Shown here piece by piece: positions 42,375 through 52,036 of a DNA stretch of 64,000 bases. This DNA is from Saccharibacillus sp. O23 (GTDB taxonomy: Bacteria > Bacillota > Bacilli > Paenibacillales > Paenibacillaceae). The position numbers and the translations under genes are program-made. The notes below the pieces were generated by a model, which ran no database searches, was not told the DNA's origin, and saw only the letters and a program-made list of their open reading frames with translations. Every line of letters begins with the position of its first letter. Position 1 is the first letter of the stretch. The stretch spans positions 1-64,000 of the forward strand of contig NZ_NJDE01000021.1 of assembly GCF_002205895.1 (NCBI RefSeq), read 5' to 3'.

Positions 42375-45110
42375 ATGGCTTTGTCCGATCAATTCTCCGC
42401 CGCCCGCACGCTCGAATCCGGCGGCAAGTCTTACCGTTATTACAGCCTGAAGGCACTGGAAGAACAAGGACTCGGCAGCATCTCGAAGCTTCCGTTCTCG
42501 ATCCGCGTTCTGCTCGAAGCGGCCGTTCGCCAATTCGACGGACGCGCGATTACCGAAGAACACGTCAACCAGATCGCTCGTTGGAACGTCGATCGCGATG
42601 CCAATAAGGAAATTCCGTTCATTCCGGCGCGTATCGTACTTCAGGACTTCACCGGCGTGCCGGTCGTCGTCGATCTGGCGGCTATGCGCGATACCGTGAA
42701 GCAAAGCGGCGGCGACCCGAAACAAATCAATCCGCTCGTTCCGGTCGATCTCGTCATCGACCACTCCGTCATGGTCGACGCGTTCGGCACGGAAGACGCG
42801 CTGGATTTCAATATCAATCTCGAATTCGAACGCAACGAAGAACGTTACCGTTTCCTGCGCTGGGCGCAAACGGCATTCGATAACTTCCGCGCCGTTCCGC
42901 CTTCCACGGGCATCGTGCACCAAGTTAACTTGGAGTACCTCGCTTCCGTAGCGGCGACCAAAGTCATCGACGGCGAAACTTACGTCTTCCCGGATTCCCT
43001 CGTGGGCACGGACTCCCATACGACCATGATCAACGGTCTTGGCGTCGTCGGTTGGGGCGTAGGCGGCATCGAAGCGGAAGCCGGCATGCTCGGCCAACCG
43101 CTCTACTTCGTCACGCCTGACGTCATCGGCTTCAAACTGACGGGCAGCCTCGCGGAAGGCGCGACGGCGACCGACCTTGCGCTGACCGTTACCGAAATGC
43201 TGCGCAAAAAAGGCGTCGTCGGCAAATTCGTCGAGTTCTACGGTCCGGGCCTGAGCAACATCGGTCTGGCCGACCGCGCGACGGTCGCCAACATGGCGCC
43301 GGAATACGGCGCGACGGTGGGCTTCTTCCCGGTCGACTCCGAGACGCTGACTTACCTGCGCAACACGGGACGCGCCGACGAGCAGATCGAGCTGGTCGAG
43401 CAGTACTACCGCGCGCAAGGCATGTTCCGTACGGACGATATGGCCGATCCGGACTTCAGCGACGTCATCGAACTGGATCTGGGTTCGGTCGTGCCGAGCT
43501 TGGCGGGACCTAAGCGTCCGCAGGACCGTATCGAGCTGACGAACATGAAGAGCAACTTCGAAGGCATCGTGCGCACGCCGGTCGACAAAGGCGGTTACGG
43601 CCTGAGCGACGAGAAGATCGCGGAGAAAGTCACGGTCAACCACAAGAACGGCAAGACCAGCGAGATGAGCGCCGGCGCCGTCGTGATCGCGGCGATCACG
43701 AGCTGCACGAACACGTCCAACCCGAGCGTCATGCTGGGCGCGGGCCTGCTCGCGAAGAAAGCCGTCGAACGCGGCTTGACCCGTCCGGAATACGTCAAGA
43801 CCAGCTTGACGCCGGGTTCCCTGATCGTTACGGACTATCTGTACAAAGCCGGCCTGATGGAACCGCTCGAGAAGCTCGGCTTCTACGTGGCCGGTTACGG
43901 CTGCGCGACCTGCATCGGCAACTCCGGCCCGCTGCCGGACGAAGTCGCTCAAGTCATCACGGATAACGATATGACGGTCGCGGGCGTACTGTCCGGCAAC
44001 CGGAACTTCGAAGGCCGCGTGCACGCGCAGGTCAAAATGAACTATCTGGCTTCGCCGCCGCTCGTCGTCGCTTACGCGCTGGCCGGCACGGTGAACATCG
44101 ATATGGCGACGGAACCGCTCGGTTACGACCAACAAGGCGAGCCGGTCTTCCTCAAAGACATCTGGCCGACTTCGCAGGAGATCCGCGACGCGGTCGCGAT
44201 GGCGATCACGCCGGAAATGTTCCGCCTGAAATACGCCAACGTCTTCACCGCCAACGAACGTTGGAACCAGATCGAAGTGCCGGAAGGCGAACTGTACGAG
44301 TGGGATTCGAACTCCACGTACATCCAGAACCCTCCGTTCTTCCGTCATCTGAACGAGGGTCTCAAAGACCTCGCGGATATCAAACAAGCTCGCGCGCTGG
44401 CGCTCATGGGCGATTCGGTTACGACCGACCACATCTCGCCTGCGGGCAACATCGCGCCTAAGAGCCCGGCCGGACTGTATCTCGCCGAGCACGGCGTGGA
44501 ACGCAAAGACTTCAACTCCTACGGCTCGCGCCGCGGTAACCACGAAGTCATGATGCGCGGCACGTTCGCCAATATCCGGATTCGCAACCAAGTGGCTCCG
44601 GGCACGGAAGGCGGCGTGACCAAATATCTGCCGACCGACGAAGTGATGTCCATCTACGATGCTTCGATGAAGTATCAAGACGAAGGCCAGAACCTGGTCG
44701 TTATCGCCGGCAAAGAATACGGTACGGGCAGCTCCCGCGACTGGGCGGCCAAAGGCACGATGCTGCTGGGCGTCAAAGCCGTCATCGCCGAAAGCTTCGA
44801 ACGGATTCACCGCAGCAACCTCGTCGGCATGGGCGTTCTGCCTCTGCAATTCGAGGAAGGTTCGAGTTGGAAATCCCTCGGCCTCGACGGACGCGAGACT
44901 TTCGATATTCTCGGCCTGAGCAACGACGTGAAACCGGGTCAGAAATTGACCGTTGCCGTCACGCGCGAAGACGGAACGAAGTTCGAGTTCAACGCGATCG
45001 CCCGTCTCGACAGCATGGTCGATATCGACTACTACTACAACGGCGGTATCCTGCAAACGGTACTGCGTCAGATGATGAAGTCCGGAAGCAGCGAGCCGAA
45101 ACAAGGCTAA
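42375..45110 (+). CDS. acnA: aconitate hydratase A
   Basis: 911 residues, the normal length of the bacterial AcnA/IRP type. The iron-sulfur ligands are in [19 protein letters not shown] near residue 445 and [16 protein letters not shown] near 510. N-terminal [39 protein letters not shown] and C-terminal [44 protein letters not shown] are also typical. It interconverts citrate and isocitrate and may bind mRNA when the cluster is lost. GAGGAGG precedes the ATG. Confidence 0.97.
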   Translation: MALSDQFSAARTLESGGKSYRYYSLKALEEQGLGSISKLPFSIRVLLEAAVRQFDGRAITEEHVNQIARWNVDRDANKEIPFIPARIVLQDFTGVPVVVDLAAMRDTVKQSGGDPKQINPLVPVDLVIDHSVMVDAFGTEDALDFNINLEFERNEERYRFLRWAQTAFDNFRAVPPSTGIVHQVNLEYLASVAATKVIDGETYVFPDSLVGTDSHTTMINGLGVVGWGVGGIEAEAGMLGQPLYFVTPDVIGFKLTGSLAEGATATDLALTVTEMLRKKGVVGKFVEFYGPGLSNIGLADRATVANMAPEYGATVGFFPVDSETLTYLRNTGRADEQIELVEQYYRAQGMFRTDDMADPDFSDVIELDLGSVVPSLAGPKRPQDRIELTNMKSNFEGIVRTPVDKGGYGLSDEKIAEKVTVNHKNGKTSEMSAGAVVIAAITSCTNTSNPSVMLGAGLLAKKAVERGLTRPEYVKTSLTPGSLIVTDYLYKAGLMEPLEKLGFYVAGYGCATCIGNSGPLPDEVAQVITDNDMTVAGVLSGNRNFEGRVHAQVKMNYLASPPLVVAYALAGTVNIDMATEPLGYDQQGEPVFLKDIWPTSQEIRDAVAMAITPEMFRLKYANVFTANERWNQIEVPEGELYEWDSNSTYIQNPPFFRHLNEGLKDLADIKQARALALMGDSVTTDHISPAGNIAPKSPAGLYLAEHGVERKDFNSYGSRRGNHEVMMRGTFANIRIRNQVAPGTEGGVTKYLPTDEVMSIYDASMKYQDEGQNLVVIAGKEYGTGSSRDWAAKGTMLLGVKAVIAESFERIHRSNLVGMGVLPLQFEEGSSWKSLGLDGRETFDILGLSNDVKPGQKLTVAVTREDGTKFEFNAIARLDSMVDIDYYYNGGILQTVLRQMMKSGSSEPKQG

Positions 45111-45116
45111 GTTTTA

Positions 45117-45192
45117 GGCTTCCGAAGCGCCTTTCTTCGAAAGGCTGAGGCTTATGCTTTCGAAGTGCCTTTCTTCGAAAGGCTGAGGCTTC
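45117..45192. repeat. two tandem copies of the GCCTTTC/GAAAGGC hairpin element
   Basis: Copies begin at 45118 and 45156 (38-base period): GCTTYCGAAGYGCCTTTC-TTCG-AAAGGCTGAGGCTT. A third, diverged copy lies at 26245-26283. They follow the aconitase gene at once and may stabilise its mRNA end. Confidence 0.75.
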
Positions 45193-45216
45193 GTTTGATC
45201 GACTTTGTTGAATAAA

Positions 45217-45257
45217 AAACGCTCCATCTCGTCTTCTCGGCGGATGGAGCGTTTTTG
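45217..45257. terminator. terminator after aconitase
   Basis: AAACGCTCCATC/GATGGAGCGTTT followed by TT and then G; A-rich on the other side. Confidence 0.85.
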
Positions 45258-45407
45258 CGTGCTCGGAAACGCGGGAGCTCGAAGCTCGATTCTGCCGTTT
45301 TTCTGCGCTACAATAGGCTTTATACGCGTTTTGCAGGACCTGCCGCTCGATCTTTGCGTTTGCGTTTGCGTCGATTTACCTACATTCATCGATAAGGAGG
45401 ACTTCGC

Positions 45408-45887
45408 ATGCCCGCTGCTCCGTCCTATGAACATTTGGAGATCCGTCCCCTTTCCGATCCGGAAGAACGGCCGATCGATCTGCTGCTGCTCGCCGATCCG
45501 TCCCGCGCGCTCGTGGAAGATTACGCGCGCCGCGGAAGCTGTTTCGTCGCCGAGTCGGACAAGAAGATTCTCGGCGTCTATGTGCTGCTGCCGACCCGAC
45601 CCGAAACGGCGGAACTGGTGAACGTCGCCGTAGACGAGAACTACCACGGCCGCGGCATCGGCAAAAAGCTGGTGCTGCACGCCGTCGAATCGGCGCGCGA
45701 AGCCCGCTATCGCACGCTCGAAGTCGGTACGGGCAATTCCAGCGTCGGCCAACTGGCGCTGTACCAGAAATGCGGCTTCCGGATCGTCGGCGTGGACTTG
45801 GACTTCTTCGTTCGGCATTACGACGAGCCGATCTACGAGAACGGCATCCGCTGCCGCGACATGATCCGGTTGTCGATGGATCTGTAA
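45408..45887 (+). CDS. GNAT-family N-acetyltransferase
   Basis: 159 residues. ENYHGRGIGKKLVLHAVESAR holds the acetyl-CoA pyrophosphate loop (Q/RxxGxG type) and LALYQKCGFRIVGVDLDFF is the usual closing motif. Substrate unknown. AAGGAGG precedes the ATG. Monocistronic between terminators. Confidence 0.88.
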   Translation: MPAAPSYEHLEIRPLSDPEERPIDLLLLADPSRALVEDYARRGSCFVAESDKKILGVYVLLPTRPETAELVNVAVDENYHGRGIGKKLVLHAVESAREARYRTLEVGTGNSSVGQLALYQKCGFRIVGVDLDFFVRHYDEPIYENGIRCRDMIRLSMDL

Positions 45888-46010
45888 GGCGGCCGGGGAT
45901 CACGATCGGAGAGCGGCTTCCGGATCTCCGAACCTCGCAGCCGCGCGCTGTCGGCTTCTGCGAAGTCAGCCGCCTAAGCGTGCGGCAACGACGATGATTG
46001 CGTACGTCAA

Positions 46011-46056
46011 AAAGCGGCAGGAGCGAGGAACCTTCCTCGATATCCTGCCGCTTTTT
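46011..46056. terminator. bidirectional terminator between acetyltransferase genes
   Basis: AAAGCGGCAGGA/TCCTGCCGCTTT with an inner GAGGAA/TTCCTC stem and T run. Confidence 0.85.
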
Positions 46057-46124
46057 CGCGCGTTTGCGATCTGTCGCATGAGCGCGCGATCGCATTCCCT
46101 GATCTTCTTTCGGCAAACCGAAGC

Positions 46125-46637
46125 TTACTCCGCCGGAACCGGGATTTCTTTTTCCATCACGAAATCGTCCATCACGTATCCGTTCCCGATATCGGCGACT
46201 TGTTCGCGCACCTTGCGGAATCCTTTTTTCTCGTACACGGCGATGCTCGAAGCATTGTCGCGGTTCACCGTCAACCAGATCCGGTCCAAACCGCGGTCGG
46301 CGCACAGCCGTTCCAGAAACGCGTTCGCATGGCTGGCGTATCCTTTGCCACGGTGCCGCTTGTCGATATACAGCTTGCTCAGGAACAGCCGGCCGTCTTC
46401 CTGCTTGATGCCCATATAGCCGACCGTCTCGCTGCCTCGGCGCAGCAAATAATATTCATAACCTTGATGCCCGATCTGGGCGGTAATCGCCGGGAGCGAT
46501 TGATATTTCTCCACCATGTAATCGACCTGATCGCGGCCGATCAGAGCGACATAATATTCTCCCCAGATCGCGGCCGCCAGCATGGCGACCTCCGCGATGT
46601 CTTCGTGCGTCTCCACTTTCGGGAACGTTAATTCCAT
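46125..46637 (-). CDS. GNAT-family N-acetyltransferase
   Basis: 170 residues. KLYIDKRHRGKGYASHANAFLERL carries the acetyl-CoA loop, LTVNRDNASSIAVYEKKGF the C-terminal signature, and the N-terminal IWGEYY segment is typical. Substrate unknown; related proteins acetylate spermidine or ribosomal proteins. The ribosome site GGCGGAC is modest. Confidence 0.88.
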   Translation of the reverse strand: MELTFPKVETHEDIAEVAMLAAAIWGEYYVALIGRDQVDYMVEKYQSLPAITAQIGHQGYEYYLLRRGSETVGYMGIKQEDGRLFLSKLYIDKRHRGKGYASHANAFLERLCADRGLDRIWLTVNRDNASSIAVYEKKGFRKVREQVADIGNGYVMDDFVMEKEIPVPAE

Positions 46638-46753
46638 GTTCGATGTCCGCCTTTCCGCTTAGGATCGGGATGATTGTCATCCATGATTTCTCATCATAGA
46701 AGCTTTAGCCGAAAAAAGCAAAAAGCGGTCGCTTTGGTTATCTTGCTCCGGCG

Positions 46754-46776
46754 CTAACGGAACGAGGAGACGCTTA
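46754..46776 (+). repeat. 23-bp CTAACGGAACGAG element, copy 1
   Basis: CTAACGGAACGAG-GAGA-CGCTTA. Confidence 0.8.
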
Positions 46777-46803
46777 AAACGGATTTTCGGCCTTATCGAA
46801 AAT

Positions 46804-46826
46804 CTAACGGAACGAGCGAACGCTTA
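46804..46826 (+). repeat. 23-bp CTAACGGAACGAG element, copy 2
   Basis: CTAACGGAACGAG-CGAA-CGCTTA. It lies 50 bases from copy 1. Confidence 0.8.
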
Positions 46827-46868
46827 GACGATAAAAATAGCGATTTTATCAGGTTTTTGTCCTTTGTT

Positions 46869-46946
46869 GTATCGCTAACGGAATGAGGTTGCGTTAGCGA
46901 TACGACAAGAGGCGAAACGCGGCTGTAACGGATCTGTGTTCCGTTA
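46869..46946 (+). repeat. variant copies of the CTAACGGAACGAG element
   Basis: 46875-46897 is CTAACGGAATGAG-GTTG-CGTTAG, extended to a perfect hairpin; 46925-46946 is GTAACGGA..TCCGTTAC. Confidence 0.65.
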
Positions 46947-47018
46947 CGCTCCGACGACCTCGATTCGACGCAAAAGACTTTGCCGAGTCGCCCCTTCGGA
47001 GGTTTGAGTAAGGACGCT

Positions 47019-47765
47019 TTACGATTCCGAGAGCGCGGTTTCCGCCGCTCCCGTGCCTGCTTGCCGCTCGCCGCTTGCGGACACGTCAAGCCTACGGCGG
47101 CGCAAATCCCCGTACAGCCGGCCGGGAGCGGTCGAGCACGAATACGCGATGCCGTTCGTCAGGTCGAGCAGCGTCAAACGCAGACCGTGTTTGGCACCGG
47201 TGTCGATCGCGAGGCGACGTTCGCCGTGCCAGACCGAGCCGGGCGCGGCGCCCAGCTTGAAGGTCGGCGTATGGCCGAACACGATCGTTCGGCCGCCGAT
47301 TCCCGTTCCGGCGAAGTCCGCTTCGCCCGCGTACCAGAATTCTTCGCGGATCTCGGTGACGTCGCGCAGCGTCTGCCGCTCCAGCGGCACGCCGGGACGG
47401 AAGCCGGCGTGCACGAACAGGAAGCCGCCGGCTTCCGCGCAGTGCGGCAGTTCCCGCAGCCAACCGAGCCGAGCTTCGGCCGGACGCCGCACGGCGGGCG
47501 GCAGCGCCAGCAGCTTCAAATCGTGATTGCCGGGCAGGGCGATCGCCCCTCCCGCCGTCAATTCGGCGATCCGGCCGAGGAGGCTCCAAGTGGCCGGATC
47601 GGTGTCGATATAATCGCCGCCCAGAATCAATTGATCCCGGGACGGATCGTATGCGGCCTCCCGCAGCAGGAGGTCCAGTCCTTCGCCGTGCCCGTGAATA
47701 TCGGACACGGCCAGCAGCCGTTCGAACGGCCGGGCGGGAGTCGCGGGCAGATCGGAAAGCTTCAT
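47019..47765 (-). CDS. calcineurin-like metallophosphoesterase
   Basis: 248 residues. The two-metal phosphoesterase motifs are VSDIHGHG near 20, LGGDYIDTDP near 48, LPGNHDLKLL near 77, LFVHAGF near 115 and FGHTPT near 162. This PrpE/ApaH-like layout suggests a Ser/Thr protein phosphatase or diadenosine polyphosphate hydrolase. The last 35 residues look disordered. AAAGGCGG precedes the ATG, shortly after the FbpC-like gene on the same strand. Confidence 0.88.
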   Translation of the reverse strand: MKLSDLPATPARPFERLLAVSDIHGHGEGLDLLLREAAYDPSRDQLILGGDYIDTDPATWSLLGRIAELTAGGAIALPGNHDLKLLALPPAVRRPAEARLGWLRELPHCAEAGGFLFVHAGFRPGVPLERQTLRDVTEIREEFWYAGEADFAGTGIGGRTIVFGHTPTFKLGAAPGSVWHGERRLAIDTGAKHGLRLTLLDLTNGIAYSCSTAPGRLYGDLRRRRLDVSASGERQAGTGAAETALSES

Positions 47766-47815
47766 GGCGCTCCACCGCCTTTCTTGTCTGGATTGCAGCG
47801 CGACGGGCCTGCGCT

Positions 47816-49036
47816 CTAGGCCCGGTACAGCAGCGCCGCCTCGCGCGGCAGCGCCAGTTCGACCTCTTCGCCCGGCGTTACGGGCGAAGCATGCAGCAGG
47901 TACGCCCGGCCTCCGCCCGCCGTCTCGGCGAGCGAACGCCAGCGCGTGCCTTCGAACGTGCCGTGCACGACGCGGAAGGACATCGTTCCGCGTGCGGCGG
48001 CCGCGCCGGAGCCGCCGCGCGCGCCGCCGATGCCGGCGCCGCTTCTGCCTGCGGCGTCGCCGGCCTGCGCGACCAGCTCCTCCGGGCGAAAGCGCAGCTC
48101 ACCGCGCTCGCCTTCGCGCGGCGCTTCGCCTTCGCCGCAGTAGATGCCGGACACGGTCCCGGCATCGGTGACCAGCGCAAGGCCGCCGTCCGCCGCCCGC
48201 GCGAAGTGCCCTTCGAGGCGATTGATCGCGCCGAGCAGCGAGGCCGCCTCGCGGCTGGCCGGACGCCGGAAACATTTTTCCGGCGTCGCGAATTGATCCA
48301 CCGCGCCTTCGCGCATGATCAGCAGGCGATCGGCCATCGCGAACGCTTCTTCGGGATCGTGCGTGACGTGGAACACGCTGATGCCCAGCCGCCGGAACAG
48401 CACGGCCATCTCCGTGCGCATCTCGATCCGCAGCCGCATGTCCAGATTGGACAGCGGCTCGTCGAGCAGCATCAGGCGCGGTTCGGTCACGATCGCGCGG
48501 GCGATCGCCACGCGCTGCTGCTGGCCGCCGGACAGCTGAGGCGGCAGCCGGTCTTCCAGCCCGCCGAGGCGCAGCAGATTCAGCGCTTCGTCCACTTTCG
48601 CGCGGATCGCGCGTTTGTCCATCTTCTTCTGCTTCAGGCCGTAAGCGATATTGTCGAACACGCTCATATGCGGCCACAGCGCGTAGTCTTGGAACACCAT
48701 GTTGACGCCGCGTTTCTCCGGCGGCACCATGCCCGAAGCGGACGCGATGCTCCGCCCGGACAGCAGAATCTGCCCGCCGTCCGGTTTGGCCAGTCCGGCG
48801 ACGAGCTGGAGCAGCGTCGATTTGCCGCAGCCCGACGGACCGAGCACGCTGATGATTTCGCCTTCGCGCAGATCGAGCGAGACGCCTTTGAGCGCCCGGA
48901 ACTTGCCGTAGGTCTTGACCACGTCTTGAATCTCCAGCAGTTTGGGCGCGGCCCCTTGTTCCTGTTGACCTTCCGCCCGCCCGCTTTCTTCGCGCGGCTT
49001 GTTTTTTCGGTTCCATTGTTCGTTCAACGCGCTCAT
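47816..49036 (-). CDS. FbpC-type ABC importer ATPase
   Basis: 406 residues. Walker A LGPSGCGKSTLLQ near 66, Q-loop MVFQDYALWPHMSV, signature LSGGQQQRVAIARAI, Walker B LMLLDEPLSNLD and switch VTHDPEEAF are typical of Fe(III)/spermidine/sulfate-type importers. The C-terminal regulatory (TOBE) region contains an odd Gly/Ala-rich insert (about 335-362). The ATG at 49036 overlaps the permease stop as ATGA and has AAAAGGAG; a longer frame back to 50545 is just the shadow of the permease gene. Confidence 0.9.
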   Translation of the reverse strand: MSALNEQWNRKNKPREESGRAEGQQEQGAAPKLLEIQDVVKTYGKFRALKGVSLDLREGEIISVLGPSGCGKSTLLQLVAGLAKPDGGQILLSGRSIASASGMVPPEKRGVNMVFQDYALWPHMSVFDNIAYGLKQKKMDKRAIRAKVDEALNLLRLGGLEDRLPPQLSGGQQQRVAIARAIVTEPRLMLLDEPLSNLDMRLRIEMRTEMAVLFRRLGISVFHVTHDPEEAFAMADRLLIMREGAVDQFATPEKCFRRPASREAASLLGAINRLEGHFARAADGGLALVTDAGTVSGIYCGEGEAPREGERGELRFRPEELVAQAGDAAGRSGAGIGGARGGSGAAAARGTMSFRVVHGTFEGTRWRSLAETAGGGRAYLLHASPVTPGEEVELALPREAALLYRA

Positions 49037-50718
49037 ACGCTCGCTCCTTTTCTGCGGAACAGCCGTTCCAAGATCATCATGATGCCGACGACGAGACCTC
49101 CGCCCGCCACCGTGGCGGCCGACGCGTAACCGAAACGCAGATCTTCGAACGCGTCGTCGATCGCGACCGGCAGCGTCTCGAAATTCGGCGGAAACAAGAT
49201 CGAATTGACGGCCAGATCGAACACGCATGCGCCGAAAGCGGCCAATCCGGCGGATACCAGCGCTCCGCGTACCAGCGGCGCGAGAATATGCCGAATGCGG
49301 CTGATCAGCGATCCGCCCTGCATCTGGGCCGCGTCGAGCAGGCTTTCCGGCACTTTGGCCATCGCTCCGGTCATTACGCGGGTGATGACCGGTATCGCGC
49401 CGGCGATCGCCGCCAACACGAGGATCCCGGGTTTGCCGTACAAACGGATGCCGAGACTTTCCAACCACGGCTGATTCCAAACGAAGATATAGCCGATGCC
49501 GAGCACGACGCCGGGAACGGCGAACGAGATCAGCGAAGCGGTCTCGATTCCCCTTTTGAACCGGAAACGCGAATACGACAGCACGAAGCTTGCGGCCAGT
49601 CCCACGATCAATCCGATCGCGGCGGCGCAAGAAGCGATCAGCAGCGAGCGGCCGAGTCCCGGCAGCAGCGAATGGCTTTCGGACAGCAGCGACGCATAGT
49701 TGTCCAGCGTCAGATTCGAAGCCGTCAGTCCTCCGGTCTGAAGCTTGAGCAGCGACATCACGACGCTCGATCCGATCGGAATGCCGATCACGATCAGCAG
49801 CAGCAGCGCGTTGCCGACGCCAAGCGCCCAAGTCAAGCGGCGTCCGGCGGCCTTCGGTTCGGTCGGAACCGCGCGGCCGCCCAGCACGTCGTAACGAGAG
49901 CGGCGCAGCACCCAGAACTGAAGCAGCATCGCGATCGCGATGAGCAGCACCAGATAGAGCGACAGCACGCCGGCCATATCGAAACGGATCGGCGACGTAT
50001 AGATCGCGGAATAGATCGAATACGGCAGCGTCGGGAATCGGTATACGGCCGCGACGGCCGAAGGCAGGCCGAAATCGCCGATCGCGTCCATGAAGACGAG
50101 CGCCATGCCCGACAAGATCGCCGGCAGCAGCAGCGGGACCTGCACCGTCCGCCAGACTTTGAACGGACTCGCTCCGCATAATCTCGCCGCGTCCGACAGC
50201 ATCTCGACTTTCCATTCCATCGCCGCTTTGACGCTCAGGTAAGCCAGCGGAAATTTGCACAGCGTCATGACCGCGATCAGGCCGGCCGGCTGAAAGACCG
50301 CTCCCGATACCCAATGCCAACCCAAGACCGAAGCCGCCAAGCCGCTGCCGGTCGAGAACATGATCCAGCCCTGCGCCAGAATGAACGACGGCATGATGAA
50401 CAGTACCCAAGCGGCGGCGTCGAGCAGCCTTGCGCCGGGGAACTTCCACTGCATGCGCGCCATCGCCAGCACCGTGCCGAGCAGGGTCCCCAGCACGGCG
50501 GTACCGACGCCGAGCAGCAGCGAATTTTCCAGAGACTTGCGCCACAGCGGACGCTCGAACAGATCCAGCAGCAGACCGGGATCGCCGATATTCAACGAGC
50601 CGAAGAAAATCCCGGGCAGCAGCACCTGAACGATGACCGCCGCCAGCGGGAACAGGACCAGCACGGCCAGAGCGATCGTGACCGCCCAGCCGAGCCGGTT
50701 GCTATTCAGTCGAAGCAT
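49033..50718 (-). CDS. FbpB-type double permease
   Basis: 561 residues with about twelve membrane segments: two binding-protein-dependent permease domains in one chain (about 60-260 and 340-555), each with an EAA-like loop (DAARLCGASPFKVWRTVQVPLLLP and DAAQMQGGSLISRIRHILAPL). Such fused permeases import ferric iron, thiamine or phosphonates. Between the binding-protein gene (9-base gap) and the ATPase gene. Confidence 0.9.
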   Translation of the reverse strand: MLRLNSNRLGWAVTIALAVLVLFPLAAVIVQVLLPGIFFGSLNIGDPGLLLDLFERPLWRKSLENSLLLGVGTAVLGTLLGTVLAMARMQWKFPGARLLDAAAWVLFIMPSFILAQGWIMFSTGSGLAASVLGWHWVSGAVFQPAGLIAVMTLCKFPLAYLSVKAAMEWKVEMLSDAARLCGASPFKVWRTVQVPLLLPAILSGMALVFMDAIGDFGLPSAVAAVYRFPTLPYSIYSAIYTSPIRFDMAGVLSLYLVLLIAIAMLLQFWVLRRSRYDVLGGRAVPTEPKAAGRRLTWALGVGNALLLLIVIGIPIGSSVVMSLLKLQTGGLTASNLTLDNYASLLSESHSLLPGLGRSLLIASCAAAIGLIVGLAASFVLSYSRFRFKRGIETASLISFAVPGVVLGIGYIFVWNQPWLESLGIRLYGKPGILVLAAIAGAIPVITRVMTGAMAKVPESLLDAAQMQGGSLISRIRHILAPLVRGALVSAGLAAFGACVFDLAVNSILFPPNFETLPVAIDDAFEDLRFGYASAATVAGGGLVVGIMMILERLFRRKGASV

Positions 50719-50727
50719 AAGCTGCCC

Positions 50728-51855
50728 TTACTGGATCGCCTGGTCGGCGAACCATTGTTTGATCTCCGCTTCGTGCTCGCTGGCCCAAGCGGCGTCGGCG
50801 ATGTTGAGTTTGGCGTTCGGCTCGCGGTCCGGTTTCGTTTTCGCGCCTTCCGCGGAAGGTTCGAAGTAGCTCTCGTCCCCTTCGTCGATCAACTGCTGCT
50901 GCACCTGCGGATCGAGCAGGAAATTGACGAATTCTTTGGCGACGGCCGCGTGCTTCGTGTCTTTCTGAATCGCCGCCACGCGCACCGAACCCGGCGCGCC
51001 TTCTGCCGGCCAGACGATCTTCACCGGTTCGCCGTCGTTCACCAGCGAGTAGGCGTTCGTTTCCTGAAGCATCGCCACGTCCACTTCGCCGGAAGTCAGC
51101 GCTTGGGCGACCTGCGGATTTTTCGGGTAGACGCGCATGCCGTTTTTCATCAGATCGCCGAAATACTGCTCGCCGCTTTCCATGCCTTTATTTTCGAAAA
51201 ACCACGAAACGAACGGATAAGCCGGAGCGGCGATCGCCGGGTCCGCCGTGCCGATCCGGTCTTTGTAGACGTCTTTCGTCAGGTCCGCCCACGATTTCGG
51301 GGCGTCGGCTTCGGCGATTTCTTTGGTGTTGTAGACCAATACCCCTGCCGCGTGAGCGCCTGTCGGATAATACGCTTTGTCTTCCGGCACCTGCGCTTCG
51401 AATTGGTCTTTGAGCTTGCCCGCGTTGTCCGGCGTCCAGCCTTGCAGCAGTTGGCCTTGGCGATCCAGACCGTTGACGGACGGCATCGAGTCGATCCACA
51501 GCACGTCCCACTGCGGATTGCCTTTCTCCGCTTCCACTCTCGACATGATCTCCGCACCGTTGCCGACGACCACGTTCAGCTTGTAGCCCGTCTTTTTCTC
51601 GAACATGTCGCCGATGACGGCGTCGAAATCGTTCAGGTAGACGGTGATCTCTTCGCCTGCCGCAGGTTTCGCGTCGGCTGCCGTTTCGGTCGAAGCGGTC
51701 TCCGTCGAAGCCGCCGTCGCAGTCGTTTTGTTCGATGCCGCGCTGTCCGTCGAAGCCTGCGCCGTCGGTTGACCGCTGCCGTTTCCGCAGGCCGTCGTGA
51801 ACGTCAGAAGCAGCAGCCCGAGCGCCGCCGTCGATTTCGTTTTCCAAAGTTTCAT
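50728..51855 (-). CDS. extracellular solute-binding lipoprotein
   Basis: 375 residues. The signal peptide MKLWKTKSTAALGLLLLTFTTAC ends at a probable lipid-modified Cys (TTAC, an atypical lipobox). A Ser/Thr/Ala linker of about 45 residues precedes a periplasmic-binding fold of the iron/AEP/thiamine class: ITVYLNDFDAVIGDMFEKKTGYKLNVVVG, WDVLWIDSMPSV, AGVLVYNTKEI, GEVDVAMLQETNAYSLVNDG, and KEFVNFLLDPQVQQQL. Iron(III) is possible but the Tyr pair of FbpA is not certain. GGGAGG precedes the ATG. Divergent from a LysR gene. Confidence 0.88.
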   Translation of the reverse strand: MKLWKTKSTAALGLLLLTFTTACGNGSGQPTAQASTDSAASNKTTATAASTETASTETAADAKPAAGEEITVYLNDFDAVIGDMFEKKTGYKLNVVVGNGAEIMSRVEAEKGNPQWDVLWIDSMPSVNGLDRQGQLLQGWTPDNAGKLKDQFEAQVPEDKAYYPTGAHAAGVLVYNTKEIAEADAPKSWADLTKDVYKDRIGTADPAIAAPAYPFVSWFFENKGMESGEQYFGDLMKNGMRVYPKNPQVAQALTSGEVDVAMLQETNAYSLVNDGEPVKIVWPAEGAPGSVRVAAIQKDTKHAAVAKEFVNFLLDPQVQQQLIDEGDESYFEPSAEGAKTKPDREPNAKLNIADAAWASEHEAEIKQWFADQAIQ

Positions 51856-52036
51856 GAATGAGTGAGCCTCCCTGTATCCGTCTGGTTTGGTTTCTGACTT
51901 CACTTTATCAGCGCATTGTAAGAAAGCCGTAAAGGGTAACGGGGAGTTTTATTAAATCTATCTATATATATTGTTTTTGACCAAGATAAAATCTATACTA
52001 CGCTCGACAGTCAATCGGAACGCGGGAGGGACAGGC

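Larger units (their letters stand above)
46638..47018. other. intergenic repeat-rich region
   Basis: About 380 bases without a gene. It contains two full copies and two variants of the CTAACGGAACGAG element (given separately). One variant forms a perfect 12-base-pair hairpin, GTATCGCTAACG/CGTTAGCGATAC (46869-46903). Confidence 0.65.

Noticed and set aside
42348..45104. 918-residue minus-strand frame opposite aconitase
   Set aside because: Shadow frame of a highly conserved gene in GC-rich DNA; no family resemblance.
47816..50545. 909-residue frame spanning ATPase and permease
   Set aside because: The first 500 residues are an out-of-frame shadow of the permease gene; the ATPase has its own ATG at 49036 with a good ribosome site.
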